Below, one piece after another: positions 8,355 to 17,005 of a DNA stretch of 64,000 bases. Under the pieces are notes generated by a model. That model did no database searches and had not been told where the DNA came from. It worked only from the letters and a program-made list of their open reading frames with translations. Position 1 is the first letter of the stretch, and the number at the start of each line of letters is the position of its first letter. The stretch is from positions 153,271 to 217,270 of the forward strand of contig NZ_JAGSYF010000005.1 of NCBI RefSeq assembly GCF_025685645.1, in the 5' to 3' direction. Both the position numbers and the translations under genes were made by a program. This DNA is from Edaphobacter bradus (GTDB lineage Bacteria > Acidobacteriota > Terriglobia > Terriglobales > Acidobacteriaceae).

Positions 8355-9475
8355 GCTCGCTTCTTTGCGGCGGTGCCCCGGGTCTTCTCGCGCATCAGCG
8401 CGAGCATCCACGCGGTGGCCTCGAGCAGCTCTGCTTTGGTGACGTCGCGGACAATCTCGACGGCTCCGATTCCAGTTGGCAGGATGAATGAAAGCGTGCC
8501 GCTGCGATTTTTCTTGTCACTCGAAGTCAGGGCCACGAGCTTCTCAGCGGTTGCTGTGAAGCCGCTGAGTGGGCCGTAGCGCAGGATCAGGCTGATGATC
8601 CGGCTCGCTTCGGCATCGGAGATGAGTCCGCGCATGAGCCCGAGCCTGGTCGCCGCGATGCTGCCCCAGCCTACAGCCTCGCCGTGCAGGAGTTGCTTGT
8701 AGCCCGTGGCGGCCTCGATCGCATGGCCCACGGTGTGTCCGTAGTTGAGAATCATCCGCAGGCCGGACTCGCGCTCGTCGCTGGCAACGACTTCGGCCTT
8801 GACCCGGACGCTTGCCGCGACAACGTGCGCCAACGCCTTGGCGTCTCCGGAGAGCACCGTATCTGCGTTGCGTTCGAGGTAGCGAAAGAGGCTTGCATCG
8901 CGGATGACGCCGGCTTTGATTGACTCCTGCAGGCCGGCGTGAAGCTCGGCTGCGGGAAGTGTTCCCAGCAGGTCGATGTCTGCGAGAACGGCGAGAGGAT
9001 GGTGGAAGCTGCCGACGAGGTTCTTGCCCGCGGCGAGATTGACGCCGGTCTTGCCGCCGACGGAGGAGTCCACCTGCGCGAGAAGGGTTGTGGGAATCTG
9101 CACATAGGGGACCCCGCGCATGTAGATTGCTGCGAGGAAGCCTGTCACATCACCGACCACGCCGCCGCCGAAGGCCACTAGCAGAGCGTCACGGTCGGCT
9201 CCCGCCTCGGCCATCTGCTCGGTCAACGACTCAAGCGTGCGCAGCCGCTTATGCGCCTCGCCCGCGGGAAGGAACAGTACAGTTGGCGGCTCAGCGAAGG
9301 ATTCGAGGAACTTCCTGCCCCAGAGTCCCCATATCTCCGGCGAGGTGACGACGAAGGTGCGGAATGGCTTCTTGTCCCTGAGCTTCTTCAATCGTGAAGA
9401 GAGCGTGCGGAGCAGACCGGAGCCGATTGTGATGTCGTAGCTGGCGCTTGGAGTCTTGAGATGAATCACAGACAC
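8351..9475 (-). CDS. aroB: 3-dehydroquinate synthase
   Basis: AroB converts DAHP to 3-dehydroquinate, step two of the shikimate pathway, using NAD and a divalent metal. The 374-residue product shows PAGEAHKRLRTLESL, the NAD-binding GGGVVGDVTGFLAAIYMRG, the active-site block TTLLAQVDSSVGGKTGVN, and the metal ligands in LNYGHTVGHAIE. Length is normal. The start at 9475 leaves 70 bases to the divergent nadB. The stop is coupled to ubiE. The dehydratase and shikimate dehydrogenase of the same pathway occur as a fusion at 35.7-37.4 kb. Confidence 0.96.
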   Translation of the reverse strand: MSVIHLKTPSASYDITIGSGLLRTLSSRLKKLRDKKPFRTFVVTSPEIWGLWGRKFLESFAEPPTVLFLPAGEAHKRLRTLESLTEQMAEAGADRDALLVAFGGGVVGDVTGFLAAIYMRGVPYVQIPTTLLAQVDSSVGGKTGVNLAAGKNLVGSFHHPLAVLADIDLLGTLPAAELHAGLQESIKAGVIRDASLFRYLERNADTVLSGDAKALAHVVAASVRVKAEVVASDERESGLRMILNYGHTVGHAIEAATGYKQLLHGEAVGWGSIAATRLGLMRGLISDAEASRIISLILRYGPLSGFTATAEKLVALTSSDKKNRSGTLSFILPTGIGAVEIVRDVTKAELLEATAWMLALMREKTRGTAAKKRA

Positions 9476-9545
9476 AATAGCTTCATCCTATCGTATGGAG
9501 TATGCAGACGTTTGCAGGGAGTAGCATCAAGAGACAGGAGTTACT

Positions 9546-11135
9546 GTGGGATTTTCGCAAGATGGGGTTGATTTCGCTGCCAGTGATGGGGCAAGAGAAC
9601 AGGTTGATTTTCTGATCATCGGGGCTGGAATCGCCGGTCTTCGCGCGGCGATTCAGCTGGCCGAGGCAGGCACGGTCCTCGTCATCACCAAGGAAGAGTT
9701 GGCCGAGTCGAACACGGCCTACGCACAGGGCGGCATCGCCGTGGCCATGGGGGGCGACGAAGACGTTGCGCTTCACCTGGAGGACACGGTTGCTGCGGGC
9801 GACGGTCTCGTCAACCGTGAGGCGGCTGCCGTCCTCGTCGAGCAGGGGCCGAAGCGTGTGCAGGAACTCCTTACCTGGGGAACAGACTTCGACCGCGAAC
9901 ACGGCGAGCTGATGCTGACCCGCGAGGCCGCCCACAGCCGTAACCGCATCCTGCATGCCCAGGGCGATGCCACGGGCCGGGAGATCGCGCTCTCGCTGCT
10001 GCGCCACGTCCGGCAGATTCCTGCGATTCGGATTATGGAGTGGACGACTGGTATCGATCTGCTGACCGAAGGCGGCCGCATCGTCGGTGCGACCTTGCTC
10101 GATGGCGAGGGCGGGCTGCTTACCGTTTATGCCGATGCGGTGCTCATTGCGAGCGGAGGCGCAGGCCAGGTCTACAGCGATACCACGAACCCGGCGGTCA
10201 CTACAGGCGACGGCATCGCCATGGCCTATCGCGCAGGCGCAGCCGTCAGCGATATGGAGTTCTACCAGTTCCATCCCACTGCTTTCAGCGCCCCCGGCGC
10301 ACCGCGCTTTCTGCTGAGCGAGGCCCTCCGCGGCGAGGGTGCGTATCTGGTCAACGCGGCGGGCGAGCGCTTCATGCACCGCTACCACCCGCTGCTGGAG
10401 CTTGCTCCGCGCGACGTCGTCGCCCGTGCCATCACGCACGAGGGGATGGACGGCCCCGTGTACCTCGACATGCGTCATGTGCAGAAGGACCTCCGGCAGC
10501 GCTTTCCCGGCATATCGAGCTTCCTCGCCCAGCATCACCTCGACCTCAACCGGGACCTCATTCCGGTACGCCCCGCGGCGCACTATCTGATGGGAGGCAT
10601 CCGTACCGATGTTCACGGCCGCACCTCACTACCTGGCCTCTATGCCGCGGGCGAGGCCGCCTGCACCGGCGTTCACGGCGCCAATCGACTGGCGAGCAAC
10701 TCGCTGCTGGAAGGTCTGGTCTTCGGAGCCGCCGCCGCCGACGCCATGATCGCCGACCACACTGTTCCTGTGCCGCACAAGGTCCAGCTCACCTCCGTTC
10801 CGTCGCCGAATGGCTCAACCCACGACGCCAGCATCGAACGATGGATTCAAGAGCTTCGCGACGTCATGTGGAAGTATGCCGGCCTTCTTCGCGACGCGGC
10901 CGGCCTTGAAGCCGCGGAGCGGGCGATCGCCGCCTTGGGGGCTACCATGCCTCGTGGTCTGTCGCGCCGAGCTATCGAAGCGCACAATCTTCACACCATC
11001 GCGAGCACCATCGTCGCCTCTGCCATCGGCCGCCGCGAGAGTCGGGGCGCGCACTTCCGCAACGACTTTCCCCGGAAGGATGCGGAGGCCCGGCACTCGA
11101 TCCTTCAGAACGGCACGCTCAGCTTCACACAGTAA
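9546..11135 (+). CDS. nadB: L-aspartate oxidase
   Basis: NadB oxidises L-aspartate to iminoaspartate with FAD, the first step of de novo NAD synthesis; NadA (15.9 kb) takes the product. The 529-residue protein has the FAD dinucleotide fold FLIIGAGIAGLRAAIQLAE, the SNTAYAQGGIAVAM region, the active-site EFYQFHPTAF, and the signature AAHYLMGGIRTD with GVHGANRLASNSLLEGLVFG. A GTG start at 9546 has GACAGGAG just upstream; about 18 non-conserved residues precede the fold. nadA and nadB are separated by roughly 4.7 kb instead of forming an operon. Confidence 0.96.
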   Translation: MGFSQDGVDFAASDGAREQVDFLIIGAGIAGLRAAIQLAEAGTVLVITKEELAESNTAYAQGGIAVAMGGDEDVALHLEDTVAAGDGLVNREAAAVLVEQGPKRVQELLTWGTDFDREHGELMLTREAAHSRNRILHAQGDATGREIALSLLRHVRQIPAIRIMEWTTGIDLLTEGGRIVGATLLDGEGGLLTVYADAVLIASGGAGQVYSDTTNPAVTTGDGIAMAYRAGAAVSDMEFYQFHPTAFSAPGAPRFLLSEALRGEGAYLVNAAGERFMHRYHPLLELAPRDVVARAITHEGMDGPVYLDMRHVQKDLRQRFPGISSFLAQHHLDLNRDLIPVRPAAHYLMGGIRTDVHGRTSLPGLYAAGEAACTGVHGANRLASNSLLEGLVFGAAAADAMIADHTVPVPHKVQLTSVPSPNGSTHDASIERWIQELRDVMWKYAGLLRDAAGLEAAERAIAALGATMPRGLSRRAIEAHNLHTIASTIVASAIGRRESRGAHFRNDFPRKDAEARHSILQNGTLSFTQ

Positions 11136-11197
11136 AAGACCCGGCTGCATCTGCCGCCGCGTCGTTGCAGTGCCCCGGTAAAGGCCAATTTAGCCAT

Positions 11198-12127
11198 CTA
11201 ACGCTGCGCGACTTGGCTCTTGGGAGCCTTCAGCCAGAGCGAAAACACGATCGTTACGCCGATCATCGCGAGAACCGTGACGAGCGAAGCCACGGGACCC
11301 ACCTCGTACCAGCGGGCGGCCAGCATCTTCAACCCGGCGAACGCCAACACGGCTGCGAGCCCGTAGTGCAGGAACCGCAGCCGCTTCAGCAGATGCGCCA
11401 GCAGGAAGTACAGCGAGCGCAGCCCCATGACTGCCATGATGTTTGAGGTATAGGCAAGGAAGGGTTGCCGAGTGATCGAGAGCACCGCCGGGATGGAGTC
11501 GATTGCAAAGACCAGGTCCGTCAGTTCGATGGCCACCAGCGCCAGAAGGAGCACCGTCACCATCCGCTGGCCGTCCTCGACGGTGACGAAGCAGTCCTGA
11601 CGCAGGCTCACAGGCCTCACTTGAGAGAGCCATAGCAGCCAGCGAGGCGCGTGTTCTTTCTCCTTCTCCTTGGGCAGGAGAAACTTCACGGCGGCGAACA
11701 GCAACACCGCACCAAACACATAGCTGATCCATGCGAACCGCTCCAACAGCTCGATTCCCATGGCGATAAAGGCGCCGCGCATCACGATCGCCCCTGCGAC
11801 TCCCCAGAAGAGCACCTTCGGCTGCTTCGCCGACTCGATCTGTAGCATTCCGAAGAGCATCAGGAAGACGAGCAGGTTGTCGATGGAGAGCGCCTCTTCA
11901 ATGGCATAGCCCGCCAGATACTGCGTCGCCGCCGCTCCTCCCATTTTCAGTAGGACGAACCCGGCGAAGGCGAGTGCAGCGGCCACCCATAGCGCGGTTG
12001 AGGTAACCGAGACGGCGTGCTGCCTCCCGGCAGGTTGTCTCCGGGCATAGAGCAGCTCCACCCCCATCAGGGCGATGACGAATACGTGAAATCCGACCCA
12101 ATGGCTTAGAGGGGTAAAGCCTTCCAT
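11198..12127 (-). CDS. TerC-family integral membrane protein
   Basis: TerC/Alx proteins are multi-helix membrane proteins linked to tellurite resistance, Mn export and metal loading of secreted enzymes. The 309-residue sequence has at least seven hydrophobic helices and the family's conserved acidic membrane patterns: EEALSIDNLLVFLMLFGML around residue 82 and ELTDLVFAIDSIPAVLSIT around 200, plus FLAYTSNIMAVMGLRSLYFLL. These acidic residues are the presumed metal path. Length agrees with Alx-type members. The substrate is unknown. A hairpin lies in the leader (12147-12185), but it does not match what I know of the yybP-ykoY Mn riboswitch. Confidence 0.9.
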   Translation of the reverse strand: MEGFTPLSHWVGFHVFVIALMGVELLYARRQPAGRQHAVSVTSTALWVAAALAFAGFVLLKMGGAAATQYLAGYAIEEALSIDNLLVFLMLFGMLQIESAKQPKVLFWGVAGAIVMRGAFIAMGIELLERFAWISYVFGAVLLFAAVKFLLPKEKEKEHAPRWLLWLSQVRPVSLRQDCFVTVEDGQRMVTVLLLALVAIELTDLVFAIDSIPAVLSITRQPFLAYTSNIMAVMGLRSLYFLLAHLLKRLRFLHYGLAAVLAFAGLKMLAARWYEVGPVASLVTVLAMIGVTIVFSLWLKAPKSQVAQR

Positions 12128-12146
12128 ACCCTTAGGATGCTATCGC

Positions 12147-12185
12147 GGTACGAGGCCCCGCGCATATGTGGAGGGGCCAGGTACC
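12147..12185 (-). other. Inverted repeat in the terC leader
   Basis: GGTAC (12147-12151) pairs with GTACC (12181-12185) and GGCCCC (12154-12159) with GGGGCC (12173-12178), separated by a symmetric two-base bulge. The loop is 13 bases. It lies 19-58 bases before the terC start on the transcribed strand. No U tract follows in either direction, so a simple terminator is unlikely; a leader structure or operator is possible. Confidence 0.5.
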
Positions 12186-12209
12186 GTGTGCTTCCTAACG
12201 CTGAGCGGG

Positions 12210-12410
12210 TTAGCTCAGACCCAGAATCATCGTATAGATGAAATAGATAGCAATCCCAAGTAGTACCCAAAGGACAGAGGAGAGAAGGAGACTGCGGAGA
12301 ATCTCCCCCACCGGGTGGGCGTTGAAGAACCCTTCAGAACCGCTCTGTGGAGCCGATCCCACGGATGAACTTGAGCGGTCACGCGGAGACAAAACAGACG
12401 ATGTCTGCAT
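12210..12410 (-). CDS. Small single-helix membrane protein, unknown function
   Basis: A 66-residue product with a polar, Ser-rich N-terminus and one C-terminal helix (LLLSSVLWVLLGIAIYFIY) ending in MILGLS. I start at ATG 12410 and not the in-frame GTG at 12416, because GAGGTG sits five bases before the ATG. The layout, a soluble tail with a C-terminal anchor, would place it in the membrane with the N-terminus inside. It lies 82 bases upstream of terC on the same strand and could be co-transcribed with it. I do not recognise a family. Confidence 0.55.
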   Translation of the reverse strand: MQTSSVLSPRDRSSSSVGSAPQSGSEGFFNAHPVGEILRSLLLSSVLWVLLGIAIYFIYTMILGLS

Positions 12411-12635
12411 AGACACACCTCACAATGAGAGCAGCAGAATAAGCGGAGCTCTTGCCGCGAAGCCATCCCTCGAAAGCGGAAGTTAGCAAACAGTTAAGCC
12501 AGCCTGGCTGGCGGGAGTTAACCATTTGGCTATAGGCTCCTGGTGACAGGATGGCACCCCGGGCGTAGCATATTGCCCGTATTACGGGCGCAAATCGTTC
12601 CACTTGCGTTTCTTGATCGTGATTGAGGAGCGTGT

Positions 12636-13121
12636 ATGAAAATCGCAATTCGTCTCATGATGGTAGCCGCCGGGTTTTTCGTGGCCCAGGCCGGTTTTTC
12701 CCAGGCACCTGCCGGTTCCACGGGCCAGTGTAAGGACGGCACCTACACCAGTTCAGCAAGCAAGAGCGGCGCCTGCCATGGTCACCAGGGCGTCAAAGAG
12801 TGGTTTGCCACTGCACCTGCGGCTTCGGCCGCGGCGGCCCCGAAGGCGGCAGCCTCCGCTACAGAGGCTGCTCCCGCTGCCGCTGCATCAACAGCCGCTG
12901 CGGCTCCGGCCAAGGCTGCTTCCAAGGCTTCGTCCACGGCGAGCATGCCACAGGCGGCAGGCGGTGGCCCGGGAATGGTTTGGGTCAATACAGCCTCCAA
13001 CGTCTACCACTGCCCCGGCTCGCAGTACTACGGCAAGACCAAGCAGGGCGCTTACATGTCAGAGGCCGACGCCAAAGCCAAGGGCGCTCACGCTGATCAC
13101 AACCACCCCTGCACCAAGTAG
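12636..13121 (+). CDS. Secreted DUF3761-like protein with Ala-rich linker
   Basis: The 161-residue product has a signal peptide (MKIAIRLMMVAAGFFVAQAGFSQA, cleavage probably after FSQA). Next comes a short Cys-containing module, GQCKDGTYTSSASKSGACHG, of the DUF3761 type, then an Ala/Pro/Ser linker of about 60 residues. A second Cys/His module follows, VWVNTASNVYHCPGSQYYG, ending DHNHPC. The start has GAGGAG seven bases upstream. Function is unknown; two small disulfide or metal modules joined by a flexible linker suggest an exported wall or metal-binding protein, which is inference. A strong terminator follows. Confidence 0.7.
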   Translation: MKIAIRLMMVAAGFFVAQAGFSQAPAGSTGQCKDGTYTSSASKSGACHGHQGVKEWFATAPAASAAAAPKAAASATEAAPAAAASTAAAAPAKAASKASSTASMPQAAGGGPGMVWVNTASNVYHCPGSQYYGKTKQGAYMSEADAKAKGAHADHNHPCTK

Positions 13122-13136
13122 CTCTTTACGACAACA

Positions 13137-13172
13137 CCGAAAAAGGGCGGCCGAGAGGTCGCCCTTTTTCGG
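13137..13172. terminator. Bidirectional terminator between convergent genes
   Basis: CCGAAAAAGGGCGGCC (13137-13152) pairs with GGTCGCCCTTTTTCGG (13157-13172) around a GAGA loop, with one mismatch. A-rich and T-rich flanks let it work in both directions, ending the DUF3761-like gene on the plus strand and the M28 peptidase gene (stop at 13186) on the minus strand. Confidence 0.88.
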
Positions 13173-13185
13173 CTTGTAAGCAGCC

Positions 13186-14160
13186 TCAGCCGTGCAGATT
13201 GACCAGGCGGATCATCTCTATGACCAGATCGCCGGCAATCTGCAGGGAGTGTGCGCTCACCTTATCCAGAGTATCGAGCGCTGTGTGGTGATATCCGCCC
13301 TCCGGGTGCTCCTGCGTCGGCGGGCCGTAGTCCAGGTCGATGATGTCCAGCACAGGGACGCCGCGCTGCCGGAAAGGCAGGTGGTCGTCAGACACTTCGG
13401 TAGGATTCCTGAAGATATACGACGAGTGCCCGGTATTTTTCGCTGCCACGGCGAGCGTGTCCAGCAGCCATGGGGTCGAGTTCCCGTCCTTGTCGATGTT
13501 CAGGTCCTTGTCCCCGATCATGTCGGTCAGCAGAAACGCCTTGATCTTGCTAATCGTTCCGTTCGCGGACCACTTCGCCGCGAGATGACGGCTGCCGTAA
13601 AGCGAGTCGTGGTCGCTCCACGACTGGATCGCCTCTTCGCCGTCGAAGAAGACCAGCCAGACGCTGTATCCCTCAGGCGGATGTGCACGCATGTAGTTTC
13701 CCAGTTCAATGAGAAGCGCTGTGGTTGAGCCGCCATCGTTGGCTCCCACAAAGTTGATGTCGCGCAGCGGGTAGTTTGTCTCGTAGTGACTCGCGACTAC
13801 GATCACGCCGTCCTTCTTGCCAGGAAAGCGGACGATGTAGTTCGTCATCGGAAGCCGTCCGGCGGGCGTGTTGGCGTCGAAGTGGTCGGCCTCGAAGTCG
13901 CCCTTCGCCGCCTCTGCCTTGAAGTGGGACTTGATGAACTCCTCAGCCTTGGCGTGGTCGGGCGAGCCGATCCAGCGATGCGGCGCCGCAGTGATGTACT
14001 CGCTGGTCAGGCCATACGCCGCCTGCCCACTGAACTTCGCTGCGGCCTTATGGGCCTGAGCAGGTGCCAGAGTTGGCAATAGCAGGGCTGACATGAGAAC
14101 CGAGAGCCGTCGTACGGGGCGGCAACTCAACCGGCAACTCCGGGCAATAGAGAAGATCAT
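13186..14160 (-). CDS. Secreted M28 metallopeptidase, glutaminyl-peptide cyclotransferase-like
   Basis: The 324-residue product starts with a basic stretch and hydrophobic core (LSVLMSALLLPTLAPAQA), an export signal. The mature part has the M28 zinc site: VVASHYETN, FVGANDGGS (bridging Asp), FFDGEEA (catalytic Glu) and VSDDHLPFRQRGVPVLDII, followed by HHTALDTLDK. The single-metal pattern and the DDHLPF block resemble glutaminyl cyclases, which turn N-terminal Gln into pyroglutamate, so that activity is likelier than proteolysis. I place the start at ATG 14160, which overlaps the tatC stop as ATGA; the longer open frame upstream is antisense-like and lies inside tatC. Being coupled to the Tat genes, it may be a Tat client, though no twin-Arg motif is obvious. 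Confidence 0.82.
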   Translation of the reverse strand: MIFSIARSCRLSCRPVRRLSVLMSALLLPTLAPAQAHKAAAKFSGQAAYGLTSEYITAAPHRWIGSPDHAKAEEFIKSHFKAEAAKGDFEADHFDANTPAGRLPMTNYIVRFPGKKDGVIVVASHYETNYPLRDINFVGANDGGSTTALLIELGNYMRAHPPEGYSVWLVFFDGEEAIQSWSDHDSLYGSRHLAAKWSANGTISKIKAFLLTDMIGDKDLNIDKDGNSTPWLLDTLAVAAKNTGHSSYIFRNPTEVSDDHLPFRQRGVPVLDIIDLDYGPPTQEHPEGGYHHTALDTLDKVSAHSLQIAGDLVIEMIRLVNLHG

Positions 14161-14942
14161 GCGGACTTGGCCTCTTTGGCTTTGCGACGGGAGGGGTTGA
14201 AGACATATGCGACGCCGACGCCGACCAGATACAGCACCAGCATTGGAGTCGCGAACAGGCACATGCTCACCGGATCGGGGAGCGGGCAGATGATCGCCGC
14301 GATCACAAAGATGATCAGAACCGCATAGCGGATGTGGCGTACCAGGAACTTTGCATCGACGATTCCGAGGATCGACAGAAAGAAGATCAGGATCGGTAGC
14401 TCGAACGTAATCCCCAGCCCGAGAATCACGGCCAGGAAGAAGTTCGTGTAGTCGTCGATCATGATGTTGGGATGAAAGCGCTTGCCGAAGTCGCCGATCA
14501 GCACCTTCAGTGCGCCCGGCAGGACCCAGCGGTATCCGAACCATGCCCCGGCGAGGAAGAGGGTGACTGTCGCAGTCATGAACGGGACGACGTAACGCTT
14601 CTCGTTGGAGTACATTCCCGGCGAGATGAACAGCCAGACCTGATACAGGATGAACGGTGATGCGAGAATCGCTCCACCGACCAAAGAGGTCTTCAGATAG
14701 AGGTTTAGCGCGTCGGTCGGATGGGCGAAGTTCAGAGGAAGGTGTAGTTCATCGATTGGCCTCGATACGATGCCGTAGAGCTGTTCGCGGAAGATATATG
14801 CCACCACGAACCCGATGAGCAGATAGATCACCGAGCGGATCAGCCGCTTGCGCAGCTCATCTAGGTGCTCCATCAAGGTCATACCCGGTAGTTCGGCACG
14901 GTCAGTCACAGCGGCTCGGGCCCGGTCAACGAGATCAGCCAT
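14157..14942 (-). CDS. tatC: Sec-independent translocase subunit TatC
   Basis: TatC is the membrane receptor for twin-arginine signal peptides. The 261-residue protein has the N-terminal MTLMEHLDELRKRLIRSV block that binds the signal peptide, six hydrophobic helices, and the FLAVILGLGITFELPILIFFL stretch with the conserved Phe-Glu. I choose ATG 14942 (MADLVDRARAAV), since it overlaps the end of the upstream tatA/B-like gene by eight bases; the longer frame adds residues read from inside that gene. It is coupled at its 3' end to the M28 gene, so these three form an operon. Confidence 0.95.
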   Translation of the reverse strand: MADLVDRARAAVTDRAELPGMTLMEHLDELRKRLIRSVIYLLIGFVVAYIFREQLYGIVSRPIDELHLPLNFAHPTDALNLYLKTSLVGGAILASPFILYQVWLFISPGMYSNEKRYVVPFMTATVTLFLAGAWFGYRWVLPGALKVLIGDFGKRFHPNIMIDDYTNFFLAVILGLGITFELPILIFFLSILGIVDAKFLVRHIRYAVLIIFVIAAIICPLPDPVSMCLFATPMLVLYLVGVGVAYVFNPSRRKAKEAKSA

Positions 14943-15489
14943 GAATCGGGGCCTCGTTCGGGAAGTGGTCCGGCGCATCGGGCGTGTGGCCCTCAGAGCG
15001 ATCAAACACCGCCGTCTCATGCGCCAGAGTAGACTCGCTGACTGCTGCGGCGGGCGGCAGATCCGGGTCAGCGACGTGCGGTACGGAATCGAACGCGTGC
15101 GCCACGGAGTCGTTCGCGACAGGCAGGCCTGTCGATGGAGGCATCATGTTCAACTCCCCCGAGGTCGCAATCGGCAGAGGCTCAGTACCAGACGGCAGGG
15201 CCTCAGGAGCGTCATTCACCGGCGCGGCGATTGTGTTCTCTGTCACGGTTCCTTCGGTCAGCGCGGGAGCAGCGGGAGCCGCGGCCTCCATGGCGGCGAT
15301 CTTCTTCTGCTGCTCGGCCTGTTCGGCCATCCGCAGCTCCTCTTCCATCTGCATTTTGAACTCGTTAGAGGCGCGGCGGAACTCGGCCATCAGCTTGCCC
15401 AGTTGACGCGCGAGCTCGGGCAGCTTCTTCGGGCCGAAGAGGAGCAGGGCGAGGAGAAAGATGAAGGCGCTATCGCCGAGGCTCGGCAT
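14935..15489 (-). CDS. TatA/TatB-family translocase subunit with long tail
   Basis: The N-terminus is the classic single membrane helix, hinge and amphipathic helix: AFIFLLALLLFGPKKLPELA then RQLGKLMAEFRRASNEFK. At 184 residues it is longer than TatA (about 60-90) and closer to TatB; the last 110 residues are a low-complexity Ala/Pro/Glu tail with no domain I recognise. FGPKKLPEL occurs in both subfamilies, so I do not assign the letter. No second tatA-like gene is present nearby. The start at 15489 (MPSLGDSAF) agrees with the usual position just before the helix. Confidence 0.88.
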   Translation of the reverse strand: MPSLGDSAFIFLLALLLFGPKKLPELARQLGKLMAEFRRASNEFKMQMEEELRMAEQAEQQKKIAAMEAAAPAAPALTEGTVTENTIAAPVNDAPEALPSGTEPLPIATSGELNMMPPSTGLPVANDSVAHAFDSVPHVADPDLPPAAAVSESTLAHETAVFDRSEGHTPDAPDHFPNEAPIHG

Positions 15490-15852
15490 AATTGCTTCTC
15501 ATCATAATGGCTTATGTCGAGCGGGAACAACATCGGCAGTGCCCCGCGGCTCTGAGGTAAAATTACTCGCAAGGCTTGAGCAGGTATAAGTTCAGGCCGT
15601 GACAAAAGATGGAATCCTTTGGAACACGTCTTTCGTCCAATGAAGTACAAGCGGCCGTTCACGGTCCGCAGCAGGTGAAGGAAACGAGTAGGGTTGCAAC
15701 ATCCCCGTGGACTGGGTGCTGGTTTTATAGCCAGCGCAGCGAATCCACTGCAGCCTCGCAATGAATGCTTTCAACATCCCCGTCTCAAGGCGAGAGCGGC
15801 AATGGCCACAGGCCGATACCGTATGGCCTCGTGAGACTGAAGGCGGAGTAAC
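15490..15852. other. Intergenic region between tatA/B and nadA
   Basis: 363 bases with no convincing gene. It must hold the divergent promoters for the Tat operon and nadA. A 12 bp direct repeat, CAACATCCCCGT, occurs at 15697-15708 and 15772-15783, 75 bases apart. A short inverted repeat AGGCC/GGCCT lies around 15810-15829 just before nadA. No known riboswitch fold is evident. Confidence 0.4.
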
Positions 15853-16992
15853 TTGAGCGTACTGATGGAAGAGGTCGCGGCATCGACCGCGGCAGAATCT
15901 GCAGCAGAAGCATGTTCCCTCGAGAACTACCTTACCCAGCCGGACCACACGATGGATGCGCGCATTGCAGCGGCGCGTGCCACGTTGGGAACCGACGTCG
16001 TCCTGCTGGGGCACCACTATCAGCGCGACGAGGTCATCCGCTTCGCCGACTACACTGGCGACAGCTACAAGCTCTCAAAGATCGCCTCGCAGACCGATGC
16101 AAAGTACATGCTCTTCTGCGGCGTGCACTTCATGGCGGAGACTGCCGATGTTCTCGCCCGCCCCTGGCAGCAGGTCATCCTGCCCGACCTCAACGCTGGC
16201 TGCTCGATGGCCGACATGGCCGAGATCGGCCAGGTCGAGGACTGCTGGGACTCGCTCGAGCGCGCCGGTCTCACAGGCGACCTGATTCCGCTCACCTACA
16301 TGAACTCCGCGGCAGCGATCAAGGCGTTCTGCGGAGAGCACGGCGGCCTCGTCTGCACCTCGTCGAACGCTCGCGGAGCCTTCGAGTGGGCCTTCGAGCG
16401 CGGCAGCAGAATTCTCTTCCTGCCTGACCAGCACCTCGGCCGCAATACCGCGTTCGCCATGAATATTCCTCTCAGCGAGATGGTCGTCTGGGACCCGTAC
16501 CAGATCAATGGGGGTGTCAGCCCCGACCGTCTGCGCGCGGCGAAGGTCATCCTCTGGAAGGGCCACTGCTCGGTCCATCAGCGCTTTCTCCCCGAGCACG
16601 TCGATCGCGTTCGTCGCGACTACCCTGAGATGCAGGTCATTGTGCATCCTGAGTGCCGCTGGGAGGTCTGCCAGAAGGCCGATGCACTGGGCTCGACCGA
16701 GCGCATCATCGAAGTCATTGAGAAGGCTCCAGAGGGCGCGAGCTTCGCCGTCGGCACGGAGATCCATCTCGTCAACCGGCTCGCCAAGCGGTTCGCCCCG
16801 CTGGGCAAGCGGGTCATAACGCTTGACGACTCCGGCTGCCTCTGCACGACGATGTATCGCATCTCGCCGCAGCATCTCGCCTGGTCGCTCGAAAACCTGG
16901 TTGCAGGCCACGTCGTCAACCGCATCCAGGTGGATGAGGATGTCAAGCATTGGGCGAAAGTTGCCCTTGATCGTATGCTTGAGGTGAAGTGA
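15853..16992 (+). CDS. nadA: Quinolinate synthase
   Basis: NadA condenses iminoaspartate (from NadB) with dihydroxyacetone phosphate to quinolinate, using a 4Fe-4S cluster. The 379-residue protein has LLGHHYQRDEVIRFADYTGD, the cluster-cysteine regions LNAGCSMAD, VCTSSNA, PECRWEVCQ and SGCLCTTMY, and the substrate-binding GTEIHLVNRL. Length fits the longer bacterial class. A TTG start at 15853 has GGCGGAG five bases upstream; roughly 35 variable residues precede the conserved core, so a slightly later start is possible. The DUF2203 gene begins 13 bases downstream. Confidence 0.95.
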   Translation: MSVLMEEVAASTAAESAAEACSLENYLTQPDHTMDARIAAARATLGTDVVLLGHHYQRDEVIRFADYTGDSYKLSKIASQTDAKYMLFCGVHFMAETADVLARPWQQVILPDLNAGCSMADMAEIGQVEDCWDSLERAGLTGDLIPLTYMNSAAAIKAFCGEHGGLVCTSSNARGAFEWAFERGSRILFLPDQHLGRNTAFAMNIPLSEMVVWDPYQINGGVSPDRLRAAKVILWKGHCSVHQRFLPEHVDRVRRDYPEMQVIVHPECRWEVCQKADALGSTERIIEVIEKAPEGASFAVGTEIHLVNRLAKRFAPLGKRVITLDDSGCLCTTMYRISPQHLAWSLENLVAGHVVNRIQVDEDVKHWAKVALDRMLEVK

Positions 16993-17005
16993 GAGGGAAG
17001 CACGA

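Noticed and set aside
12128..12209. yybP-ykoY Mn riboswitch before terC
   Set aside because: The hairpin lacks the conserved loops of that riboswitch as I know them; only an unassigned inverted repeat is reported.
14161..14544. Upstream extension of the M28 peptidase frame into tatC
   Set aside because: The extra 128 residues lie inside tatC, are Arg-rich nonsense, and the ATGA overlap at 14157-14160 gives a better start with a signal peptide.
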